DNA from: Xanthocytophaga flava
Lineage (GTDB): Bacteria > Bacteroidota > Bacteroidia > Cytophagales > 172606-1
Reading direction: 5' to 3'
NCBI GenBank assembly: GCA_030068525.1
Contig: JASJOS010000012.1
Location: forward strand, 1 to 64,000
DNA length: 64,000 nucleotides
Shown here: positions 16,237 through 23,170 of the stretch, one piece after another
Layout: each line of letters begins with the position of its first letter
Position numbering within the stretch: the first letter of the stretch is position 1
Notes under the pieces: generated by a model
Seen by the model: only the letters and a program-made list of their open reading frames with translations
The model's database searches: none
Told to the model about the DNA's origin: nothing
Translations under genes and position numbers: made by a program

Positions 16237-17034
16237 TTACCAGATCACTTTCACTTCTTTAAATTGTTTCTTATCTGCACAGGAATGTTGGAACGGGCAA
16301 GACTGACACTGTTGATAAGATGGTTTGGCAGGAAACCCCTGCTCTTCCATACTCTTCATTTTATCAAATGCTTCTGTTGCGGCATGTCGTACCTCCCAAA
16401 AACTTCCATTATTCCACTCAACTTTAATTACTTCATAATCACTACGTGGAGACCAATCAGCTACTACATAATAAAACTCAGGCATAACACCCTCACTATT
16501 AAGCTCCTTCGACTGATATAAAGCCCACATATAGAAATAAGCCTGTGTATGATCAAGTCCTATCGGATTGCGCCATCCTCCATTTGCTACATCTCCAGTC
16601 GCCTTGATATCAATTACTGCCAGTTTATTATTTACTCGTGCCAAAACATCCAGACGGCATTTTACAGTAACAATCTCGTCCGTATCAGGATGCGTAAACT
16701 CAGTTGCGATCACAACATCCGTATCCAATATTTCTATACCATAATATGGAAAGAGTTCTTCTCGTATAAATTGAGCCTGTCCATCTAGTCGCTCAAAATC
16801 CACATAGCGCTTACCTGTTTTCTGCAAAGGCTCTATAGGTGGAATGCCCGATTTACCACATGAACCAGTGAGTTTATATTCAAAGTAAATCCCTCTCAAC
16901 TGACTATCTGTAGGCACTGTTGGTAGTCCTAAAACATAAGCACCATATATACGTCTGGGACATACATCATTACGCAATTCTTTCACCAGGGACTGAGATA
17001 CAGAAGGTCTGGATGTAATAGCAGGTATAAACAT
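16237..17034 (-). CDS. PD-(D/E)XK (Cas4/exonuclease-type) nuclease
   Basis: About 265 residues from the ATG at 17034 (MFIPAITSRP). The frame opens at a TTG at 17109, but that adds 25 residues unlike a domain and runs across the promoter. Nuclease motifs are the E in ATEF, the Asp in VKCRLDVLARV and the E/D-x-K strand as LAVIDIKATG near 143-152, followed by Q-A-Y at LDHTQAYFYMWALY. A C-terminal Cys cluster (CQSCPFQHSC) resembles the iron-sulfur or zinc clasp of Cas4/AddB-like nucleases. In phages such proteins process DNA ends for recombination. First gene of the leftward operon, opposite the S24 repressor. Confidence 0.8.
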   Translation of the reverse strand: MFIPAITSRPSVSQSLVKELRNDVCPRRIYGAYVLGLPTVPTDSQLRGIYFEYKLTGSCGKSGIPPIEPLQKTGKRYVDFERLDGQAQFIREELFPYYGIEILDTDVVIATEFTHPDTDEIVTVKCRLDVLARVNNKLAVIDIKATGDVANGGWRNPIGLDHTQAYFYMWALYQSKELNSEGVMPEFYYVVADWSPRSDYEVIKVEWNNGSFWEVRHAATEAFDKMKSMEEQGFPAKPSYQQCQSCPFQHSCADKKQFKEVKVIW

Positions 17035-17074
17035 ATTATCTCTCTTTATTATAATCAAACCATTTAAACCGCTA

Positions 17075-17082
17075 CAAATATA
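17075..17082 (-). promoter_or_regulatory. -7 box of the leftward phage-like operon
   Basis: On the minus strand TATATTTG (TAnnTTTG), 41 nt before the nuclease ATG. It sits in a stretch (ATTATATTTGTA) also present at the ATPase promoter (16012-16019), so it may also be part of an operator bound by the divergently coded repressor. Confidence 0.55.
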
Positions 17083-17223
17083 ATTAAAAGAAATAAACAT
17101 TAAAAACAAAATTTCTTATTTTTGAGGTAAAATAATTTTTATCACTAAAAAATAGGAATAAATAATTTATTTTAATTATTATTGCATTCGAAAATTATTA
17201 CTACAGCGAAAGAAATATCAGTG

Positions 17224-17231
17224 TAACTTTG
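17224..17231 (+). promoter_or_regulatory. -7 box of the repressor promoter
   Basis: TAACTTTG fits TAnnTTTG and ends 15 nt before the repressor ATG, giving a very short leader. The 140 bp between the two divergent -7 boxes is AT-rich and would hold the operators. Confidence 0.5.
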
Positions 17232-17246
17232 TCCTTATTATAATAT

Positions 17247-18269
17247 ATGACACCTTTTTCAACATATGCGCAACGTTTTAAACAATTGCGCAAAGCAGCA
17301 GGATTAAATCAGCAAGAGTTTGGAGAGAAGCTGGAGATTACCCAATCCAGTATTTCTCAGATTGAAAGTGGAAAGAATCTGCCCAGCACAGCAGTATTGG
17401 AAAAGCTGGTAGAAATATTTCCTAATCTTAATAAACAATGGTTATATCATGGTGAAGGTGAAATGTTTCTAAATACTACCCCTCCTACGCCAGCAGCACA
17501 ACGTATTCTATCAACCAACTCTTTTCTGGGAACAAGCGAATCTACTAATCGCGACTGGCAACGTATCCAGGCTGAAAATGATATGCTAAAGGCTCGTATT
17601 GAGTTAATTGAAGAAACCAATGATGATCTATACCGCAAACGGAAAGAACTTGAAAGAGAAAATGAAAAATTACGTCTGGATAAAGACACAAGTAAAGGAA
17701 ATGTAGTAGAACGTGTTATCACTCAAACTGAGCGTATTATTCAGCCATTTGCAGTTACAGTCAACCAGGAAGGTACTGATAATATACTGATGGTTAGCAC
17801 TAAAGCCGCCGCCGGATATATGCAGGGATGTGTTGAACCAGAATACATTCGTAATCTGCCAGCCTTTTCTATTCCTAGCGTAGAGTTTAGAAATGGCACA
17901 TTTCGAGCCTTTCAGGTAACAGGGCAAAGTATGGAACCCACTTTGCATACAGGTGATTGGCTGGTTTGTGAATTTACTGAAAAACTGAAAGATATCAGAA
18001 GTGGAGAAATGTATGTGGTAGTATCTGATACCAAAGAAAGTGTGGTAGTAAAACGAGTGGAATATGTGGAAGATTCACAAAAACTTTACCTGCAATCTGA
18101 TAATTCCATCTATCCAACCTATTCGATAGCTACCAAAGATGTCAAGGAAATATGGAAGGTAAAAGCCCATATGAATATGCAACCAGTTAAAGGATTCTTG
18201 TATGAAGTAGAATTGGAACTAGCCAAAATGAAAGATCAATTACAGGAATTACAACGTCGAATTGGATAA
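17247..18269 (+). CDS. XRE/S24 (CI/LexA-like) transcriptional repressor
   Basis: 340 residues. An XRE helix-turn-helix at about 8-65 (LRKAAGLNQQEFGEKLEITQSSISQIESG) is followed by a linker, a coiled coil (about 110-150) and a LexA-like S24 peptidase domain. The likely self-cleavage Ala-Gly is in KAAAGYMQG (near 192-200), the catalytic Ser in QSMEPTLHTGD (near 230) and the Lys in VVVKRVEY (near 270). This is the arrangement of phage CI and LexA: DNA damage lets RecA trigger autocleavage, lifting repression. It faces the recombination genes, so it is the likely master switch of the island. The downstream terminator at 18299 closes this transcript. Confidence 0.88.
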   Translation: MTPFSTYAQRFKQLRKAAGLNQQEFGEKLEITQSSISQIESGKNLPSTAVLEKLVEIFPNLNKQWLYHGEGEMFLNTTPPTPAAQRILSTNSFLGTSESTNRDWQRIQAENDMLKARIELIEETNDDLYRKRKELERENEKLRLDKDTSKGNVVERVITQTERIIQPFAVTVNQEGTDNILMVSTKAAAGYMQGCVEPEYIRNLPAFSIPSVEFRNGTFRAFQVTGQSMEPTLHTGDWLVCEFTEKLKDIRSGEMYVVVSDTKESVVVKRVEYVEDSQKLYLQSDNSIYPTYSIATKDVKEIWKVKAHMNMQPVKGFLYEVELELAKMKDQLQELQRRIG

Positions 18270-18298
18270 AAATCTGCTGAGAATGACCTAATAATCGC

Positions 18299-18328
18299 AA
18301 AAGCCCCGCTCTTTGAGACGGGGTTTTT
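18299..18328 (+). terminator. Terminator after the S24 repressor
   Basis: GC-rich stem (GCCCCG / CGGGGT, about 18303-18324) with flanking A and T runs (AAAA and TTTTT), 30 nt after the stop. Confidence 0.8.
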
Positions 18329-18463
18329 GTTTATCCGGGCAATCATTATTTACTAAGACTCTATCAATACATGATAAGAGGGATCTCCTTTATCTGAATA
18401 AGCACATTTTAGAATAATCTGTAAAAAATTCCAGTATGCGAAACTGAAATCCGAAATCGTTTT

Positions 18464-18471
18464 TATCTTTG
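18464..18471 (+). promoter_or_regulatory. -7 box of the pyrR promoter
   Basis: TATCTTTG fits TAnnTTTG and ends 19 nt before the pyrR ATG at 18491, so the leader is too short for a classical PyrR-binding attenuator of this gene. Confidence 0.5.
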
Positions 18472-18490
18472 CAGGCATATTTACAACCCC

Positions 18491-19045
18491 ATGCATAAAA
18501 GACTAATTTTAGATAGTCGTTTGCTGGACATCACTATCACACGTTTGTGCCAGCAGCTCATTGAAAACCATGACACTTTCGAGCAGTCAGTCATTCTGGG
18601 TTTACAGCCCAAGGGTACATTTCTAGCCAAGCACATACAAAGCAAGTTACAGGAATTAACTGGCAAAGAAGTACCAACAGGATATCTGGATACTACTTTT
18701 TATAGAGATGACTTTCGCAGGCGGGAAACCCCTCTTCTTGCAAATACAACCCATGTGCCTTTTATTATTGAAAATAAAAAAGTCATTCTGATTGATGATG
18801 TCTTGTTTACCGGCCGATCTATACGGGCAGCGCTGGATGCAATGATTGCCTTTGGAAGGCCGCGTAAAGTAGAATTGTTGGTTTTAATTGATAGAAAATA
18901 CAGTAGAGACTTACCTATTGAGCCACATTATGTTGGCCAACATGTAAATACAATTCTGTCTCAACGTGTTTTGGTGGAGTGGACAGAGAAAGGAGCCACA
19001 GAAAATGCAATATGGTTAGTAGATACGCAGGATATACCCGCATAG
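18491..19045 (+). CDS. pyrR: PyrR-type bifunctional regulator / uracil phosphoribosyltransferase
   Basis: 184 residues with the PRTase fold. The PRPP-binding loop is VILIDDVLFTGRSIRAALD (near 97-115), after the PyrR-typical R-D-D-F pattern (TTFYRDDFRRRETPL) and before VELLVLIDRKYSRDLPI and the C-terminal hood. In Bacillus this protein binds pyr mRNA in response to UMP and also has weak uracil phosphoribosyltransferase activity. Directly upstream of pyrB (74-nt gap), so it is likely part of a pyrimidine operon. Whether it binds RNA here is unknown, as the leader is short. Confidence 0.93.
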   Translation: MHKRLILDSRLLDITITRLCQQLIENHDTFEQSVILGLQPKGTFLAKHIQSKLQELTGKEVPTGYLDTTFYRDDFRRRETPLLANTTHVPFIIENKKVILIDDVLFTGRSIRAALDAMIAFGRPRKVELLVLIDRKYSRDLPIEPHYVGQHVNTILSQRVLVEWTEKGATENAIWLVDTQDIPA

Positions 19046-19119
19046 AAAACCCACCTATCCTTTGTAGTAAAAAGATAGCTTGTTTTATAATTTCTTAGTA
19101 TAACTTTATAATTAACGCG

Positions 19120-20046
19120 ATGCCTTCACTGAGTGTCAGACACTTACTTGGAATCAAAGACCTCACACGTGAGGATATAGAACTGATTTTTGAAACGGCT
19201 GATACCTTTAAAGAAGTAATCAACCGACCTATCAAAAAAGTACCTTCTTTACGGGATATAACGATTGCCAATGTCTTTTTTGAAAATTCAACCAGAACAA
19301 GATTATCATTTGAATTAGCAGAAAAACGGTTATCTGCAGATGTAATCAATTTTTCATCTTCAGGCAGCTCTGTAAAAAAAGGAGAAACATTGCTGGATAC
19401 GGTGAATAATATTCTGGCAATGAAAGTAGATATGATAGTAATGCGCCATTCCAGTCCAGGAGCACCTCATTATCTATCAAAACATATCAAAGCAAATGTG
19501 GTCAATGCAGGTGATGGCACTCACGAACATCCAACACAAGCTTTACTGGATGCATTTTCAATTCGGGAAAAACTGGGAGGTCTGGAAGGAAAGAAAATAG
19601 CTATCATTGGCGATATTCTTCACTCACGTGTTGCCTTATCCAATATATTCTGTCTACAAAAACTAGGTGCAGAAGTAATGGTCTGCGGACCTATTACACT
19701 TATACCTAAATATATTCAGGAACTGGGTATAAAAGTAGAATATGATATTCGAAAAGCATTACAATGGTGTGATGTAGCCAATGTGCTTCGTATACAACTG
19801 GAACGTCAGCAAATCAAATATTTCCCATCTCTGCGAGAATATAGCCTGTACTATGGCATAGATAAAAATCTACTTGATTCATTAAATAAAGAAATTATTC
19901 TTATGCACCCAGGTCCTATCAACAGGGGTGTAGAGCTTACCAGTGATGCAGCAGACTCTCAACATTCAATCATTCTACAACAAGTAGAGAATGGAGTGTC
20001 TGTTCGTATGGCAGTGTTATACTTACTGGCACAAATGAATCAATAA
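19120..20046 (+). CDS. pyrB: Aspartate carbamoyltransferase, catalytic chain
   Basis: 308 residues, normal length for PyrB. The carbamoyl-phosphate motif FFENSTRTRLSFE is near 50-62, with VMRHSSPGAPH near 108-118, the DAGDGTHEHPTQALLD-like active-site stretch near 130-145, the GDILHSRVA loop near 165-173, and HPGPINRGVEL near the C-terminus. It makes carbamoyl-aspartate, the first committed step of pyrimidine synthesis. No regulatory chain (pyrI) gene follows, so the catalytic trimer probably acts alone. A near-consensus promoter (TAACTTTA) lies between pyrR and this gene. Confidence 0.96.
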   Translation: MPSLSVRHLLGIKDLTREDIELIFETADTFKEVINRPIKKVPSLRDITIANVFFENSTRTRLSFELAEKRLSADVINFSSSGSSVKKGETLLDTVNNILAMKVDMIVMRHSSPGAPHYLSKHIKANVVNAGDGTHEHPTQALLDAFSIREKLGGLEGKKIAIIGDILHSRVALSNIFCLQKLGAEVMVCGPITLIPKYIQELGIKVEYDIRKALQWCDVANVLRIQLERQQIKYFPSLREYSLYYGIDKNLLDSLNKEIILMHPGPINRGVELTSDAADSQHSIILQQVENGVSVRMAVLYLLAQMNQ

Positions 20047-20250
20047 ACAGATCTTTTGCATTTGATAAACACAGTACTGTATGCCAACAGGAGATTTATG
20101 ACATTACAAAATATCTGATAAAACATCTCCTATGTGAGGATAATCGAAAAAATGCTGTAATTTCGCGGCATCTTCATGGCTATTGGGAAAATATTGTACT
20201 GAACAGAAATCAAGAATATTATCAATCCATATCTTTTACCTTTCTTTTAA

Positions 20251-20967
20251 ATGAAAAAAAACAATATGATCGCCATTATGCTGATAGCGGGTGGTGTTTT
20301 CTTTTCTTCATGTAACAACAACAAAGCCGGATTTAGCTCAGGATCTGTTTCATTGAAAAATGCCAAAGACTCAGCTAGCTATGCACTAGGTATAATGCAG
20401 GGAAAACGTTTTAAGGATAATGGAGCTGATACTCTGTTTAACCTTGAAGTACTTCAAAGTGCCATGTTGAGTGCATTAAAAGGTGACAGCGTGAAAATGA
20501 GTGATATGCAAATGCAAATGATGATTAACTCATATATAGAGAAAGAACAAAACAAAAAGTTTGAAGCAAATGCAAAAGCAGGTGAGAAATTTCTTGCAGA
20601 CAATAAATCAAAGTCTGGCGTAAAAACAACAGCATCAGGATTACAATATGAAGTAATCAAAGAAGGTACTGGCGTAAAACCTGTTGCTACAGATACTGTA
20701 GAAGTACACTATACAGGAACACTGACTAATGGTAAGAAATTTGATAGTTCATACGACCATGGCAAAGCCGTTAAATTCCCATTGAATGGTGTAATTCCTG
20801 CATGGACTGAAGGTTTACAACTGATGACTGAAGGTTCTAAATATAAACTGTATGTGCCATCTTCTTTAGGCTATGGAATGCAACCACCACCACAAAGTGG
20901 TATCGAACCAAATTCAGTACTGATATTTGAAGTTGAACTTTTAAAAGTATATAAAGGGAAAAAATAA
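20251..20967 (+). CDS. FKBP-type peptidyl-prolyl isomerase, lipoprotein
   Basis: 238 residues with a lipoprotein signal (KKNNMIAIMLIAGGVFFSSC; lipobox Cys near 21). An FKBP dimerisation-like helical segment (about 30-110) leads to a C-terminal FKBP domain (about 120-238; VEVHYTGTLTNGKKFDSSYD and FEVELLKV). Typical of FkpA-like periplasmic proline isomerases that act as envelope chaperones. The start is ATG at 20251. Followed by its own terminator and then a second FKBP gene, so this is a tandem duplication with separate control. Confidence 0.92.
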   Translation: MKKNNMIAIMLIAGGVFFSSCNNNKAGFSSGSVSLKNAKDSASYALGIMQGKRFKDNGADTLFNLEVLQSAMLSALKGDSVKMSDMQMQMMINSYIEKEQNKKFEANAKAGEKFLADNKSKSGVKTTASGLQYEVIKEGTGVKPVATDTVEVHYTGTLTNGKKFDSSYDHGKAVKFPLNGVIPAWTEGLQLMTEGSKYKLYVPSSLGYGMQPPPQSGIEPNSVLIFEVELLKVYKGKK

Positions 20968-20984
20968 TTTTAAAACAAACTAAC

Positions 20985-21020
20985 GCAAAGTAGCACGCAA
21001 TGTCGTGCTACTTTGCTTTT
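20985..21020 (+). terminator. Terminator between the two FKBP genes
   Basis: Perfect 13-bp stem GCAAAGTAGCACG / CGTGCTACTTTGC (20985-20997 and 21004-21016), 6-nt loop CAATGT, then TTTT. The in-frame ATG at 21000 lies in its loop and cannot be a sensible start, which decides the second FKBP gene's start at 21027. Confidence 0.85.
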
Positions 21021-21026
21021 ACTGCT

Positions 21027-21794
21027 ATGAAAAGAATTTCAATTCTGTTATTATTACTAAGTCTGATTTCGGGAATTACATACGCCCAAAAAGAAAAGAA
21101 AGAGAAGAAGAAGAAAAAGGGCAAAGGAGAAACAGAAGCAACATTGCCTGTAACACCACCTAAGCCTCAATTGAAAAACTATCTTGATTCAGTAAGTTAT
21201 TCAATTGGGGTAAATATAGGAAGTAGTGTAAACTCTCAACCGATAGACTCATTAAATACTGAATTATTACTGCATGGTTTACGCTCTGTACTGGAAAAGA
21301 AAGATACTTTATTACTAAGCGAAATGCAATCTGTAGGTATCCTTCAAAGCTATTTTCAATCTATGAGACAGAAAATGGAAGAGAAAAACAAACAAAAAGC
21401 TGTTGAAAACAAAAAAATGGCAGATGATTTTTTAGCTGCAAATAAAACAAAACCTGGAGTAGTAACTACAGGAACTGGCCTACAATATATAGTTCAGAAA
21501 GAAGGTACAGGCCCCTATCCAAAACCAACTGATCGTGTGAAGGTACACTATACAGGTACATTCCTGGATGGCAAAAAGTTTGATAGCTCTGTAGATCGTG
21601 GTGAACCAGCCGTTTTTGGTGTTCAACAAGTAATTAAAGGCTGGACTGAAGCACTGCAAATGATGAAAGTAGGTTCAAAATGGAAAGTATTCATTTCTCC
21701 TGAACTTGGCTATGGAGATCAGGGAAGAGGTGCAGAAATGCCTCCTAATAGCCTGCTTATATTTGAAGTTGAATTACTTGGAATAGAAAAATAA
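21027..21794 (+). CDS. FKBP-type peptidyl-prolyl isomerase, secreted
   Basis: About 255 residues from the ATG at 21027. A type I signal peptide (MKRISILLLLLSLISGITYA, cut near 20) is followed by a very lysine-rich stretch (KEKKEKKKKKGKG), then the helical N-terminal domain and the FKBP domain (about 150-255; VKVHYTGTFLDGKKFDSS and FEVELLGIEK). An in-frame ATG at 21000 is inside the upstream terminator hairpin, so it was not used. Paralogue of the preceding FKBP lipoprotein; this copy is not lipidated, having AQK where the lipobox Cys would be. Confidence 0.9.
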   Translation: MKRISILLLLLSLISGITYAQKEKKEKKKKKGKGETEATLPVTPPKPQLKNYLDSVSYSIGVNIGSSVNSQPIDSLNTELLLHGLRSVLEKKDTLLLSEMQSVGILQSYFQSMRQKMEEKNKQKAVENKKMADDFLAANKTKPGVVTTGTGLQYIVQKEGTGPYPKPTDRVKVHYTGTFLDGKKFDSSVDRGEPAVFGVQQVIKGWTEALQMMKVGSKWKVFISPELGYGDQGRGAEMPPNSLLIFEVELLGIEK

Positions 21795-21814
21795 TAACCT
21801 TTTGCTATAGCTAT

Positions 21815-21853
21815 AAAAAAGCCTGTGATGATTGATTTGTCACAGGCTTTTTT
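21815..21853. terminator. Bidirectional terminator between FKBP gene and dcd
   Basis: 14-bp stem AAAAAAGCCTGTGA / TCACAGGCTTTTTT (21815-21828 and 21840-21853), 11-nt loop. A on one side and T on the other serve both convergent genes. Confidence 0.85.
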
Positions 21854-21856
21854 ATT

Positions 21857-22381
21857 TTATTTCTTTTCAAAATCTTTATAAAGCAGACTTGGCTGTATCC
21901 CCTGATTATTCTGATATTTCCCACTAGAGTAGACTTCATATTCACCCTCTACAGCATGGTAGAAAATCTGACATATCTCAACGCCTGCATAAATACGCAA
22001 TGGATGTATACAAAACATTTCTAATGTCCAGAAGCCATTAAAACCAACATCTCCAAATCCTGCTGTAACATGTACAAATAAGCCAAGTCTACCAATGGAA
22101 GAACGTCCTTCCAGCATAGGAACATAGGCATCTGTCCTTGTGTGTTCTATAGTACGTCCCAGATAAAGCTTTCCTGGCTCTAATAGTAATCCATCTTCAG
22201 GTATTACCAATTTACTTGCAGGATTAGGCTTCCGCATATCCAGCTCAGGTCCATCGTATACCAACAACTCATGATGTAATTTTAAATTATAACTATTTGG
22301 ATTAAGTTGGGTTTCACTGTAAGGCTCAATAAAGATGGTTTTATTTAATTGCTTACGTATTTCCAGCCCTGAAAGGATCAT
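21857..22381 (-). CDS. dcd: dCTP deaminase
   Basis: 174 residues from the ATG at 22381 (MILSGLEIRKQL). The frame extends 16 codons upstream to 22429, but those residues do not fit the family start. Nucleotide-binding and catalytic motif: EGRSSIGRLGLFVHVTAGF, then GFNGFWTLEMF carrying the catalytic Glu. C-terminal QIFYHAVEG and KYQNNQGIQPS are also family features. It deaminates dCTP to dUTP in dTTP supply, forming trimers of the dUTPase fold. The terminator downstream is shared with the convergent FKBP gene. Confidence 0.93.
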   Translation of the reverse strand: MILSGLEIRKQLNKTIFIEPYSETQLNPNSYNLKLHHELLVYDGPELDMRKPNPASKLVIPEDGLLLEPGKLYLGRTIEHTRTDAYVPMLEGRSSIGRLGLFVHVTAGFGDVGFNGFWTLEMFCIHPLRIYAGVEICQIFYHAVEGEYEVYSSGKYQNNQGIQPSLLYKDFEKK

Positions 22382-22556
22382 AATTAAGTAAAATTGCAGA
22401 TTATATAGAATAAACCCACCTGTAATCAAATGGGTTGTAAAAAAACAGTCAAAGGTAATGAAAAGCCCTATGTTTTTTCTTTGCCCGATCTACTATTTTT
22501 TAAATCTGGTTAATTGTTTGCATCAATAAATTTGCAACATCATTGCAAATAATATC

Positions 22557-22564
22557 TAAATTTG
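22557..22564 (+). promoter_or_regulatory. Promoter (TTTG / TAAATTTG) of the DUF3299 gene
   Basis: TAAATTTG at 22557-22564 with TTTG at 22531-22534 about 22 nt upstream, matching the Bacteroidota -33/-7 pair. The ATG at 22595 lies 30 nt downstream, supporting that start over the TTG at 22562. Confidence 0.6.
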
Positions 22565-22594
22565 TCATTCATCAACCCTTCTGACAAGTTAGAT

Positions 22595-23035
22595 ATGCAT
22601 AAATTAATCTTATTTCTGATCTTTATCACTATTTGCTCTTTGTTACAAGCCCAGAACAAGCAGAATAATACTTCTATTTCTTCAGAAACGTGGAAGATAT
22701 TATCAGATGTAAAATTCAGATTACGGGATGATTACTACACACCACAATTTGGTGACCGTGTCAAAGCATTACAGGGAAAGTCTGTAGAAATAACAGGATA
22801 CATCTACCCATTTGAGCAAACACGTTGGTCAAAACATTTTGCACTCTCCTCTCTCCCACTGAATGCTTGTTTCTTCTGTGGTGTAGGAGGCCCAGAAACG
22901 GTAGTAGAAGTTGAAGCCCATTCTCCTGTTAAACAATCAGAAGACCCTATTAGAATTCGTGGTACTCTGATACTTAATAGCCAAGATCCAGAAAAGATGA
23001 TTTATATTATCCGTAATGCAGTAGTCACAGAATAA
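22595..23035 (+). CDS. Secreted DUF3299-like protein
   Basis: 146 residues from the ATG at 22595. Signal peptide MHKLILFLIFITICSLLQAQ (cut near 20). The body matches what I know of the DUF3299 family: W-K-I-L-S-D-V-K-F start, PQFGDRVKALQGKSVEITGYIYP, the Cys-rich NACFFCGVGGPETVVEVEA, then a strand repeat ending PEKMIYIIRNA. The two Cys of CFFC suggest a metal or disulfide site. Its family sits near metal-uptake genes in some proteobacteria as I recall, and here it precedes a TonB receptor by 136 nt; the link is inference. Confidence 0.75.
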   Translation: MHKLILFLIFITICSLLQAQNKQNNTSISSETWKILSDVKFRLRDDYYTPQFGDRVKALQGKSVEITGYIYPFEQTRWSKHFALSSLPLNACFFCGVGGPETVVEVEAHSPVKQSEDPIRIRGTLILNSQDPEKMIYIIRNAVVTE

Positions 23036-23084
23036 AAAATTTAGTCTCACCTAAAATTACTTTTCAATTAATTAAAATAATATA

Positions 23085-23092
23085 TACATTTG
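23085..23092 (+). promoter_or_regulatory. -7 box of the TonB receptor promoter
   Basis: TACATTTG fits TAnnTTTG and ends 78 nt before the receptor ATG, leaving a leader of about 70 nt. Confidence 0.45.
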
Positions 23093-23170
23093 CATAAAAT
23101 AAAATAGTAGCGTTGTCTGAAATAAATTCAACCTACTAAACAAAATACCACAAAACAATCTGTCGTATCT

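Larger units (their letters stand above)
12101..18328. mobile_element. Phage-derived recombination island (no integrase or structural genes)
   Basis: A block with its own control: an S24-type repressor transcribed rightward (17247-18269) faces eight leftward genes (17034 down to 12174). These encode a PD-(D/E)XK nuclease, a Sak4-like ATPase, a protein with an SSB-type tail and five small proteins. Terminators close both ends (12101-12144 and 18299-18328). The order nuclease, recombinase-loading ATPase, ssDNA-binding protein is that of a temperate-phage early region. No integrase, attachment repeat, terminase, capsid or lysis gene was found, so it is either a prophage remnant or a domesticated repair cassette. 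Neighbours on both sides are ordinary chromosomal genes. Confidence 0.7.

Noticed and set aside
12101-18328. CRISPR or toxin-antitoxin locus in the phage-like island
   Set aside because: No repeat-spacer pattern; the Cas4-like nuclease has no other Cas gene nearby, and no small gene pair fits a toxin family.
21000-21026. Upstream ATG for the second FKBP gene
   Set aside because: It lies in the loop of a perfect terminator hairpin, and the ATG at 21027 gives a proper signal peptide.
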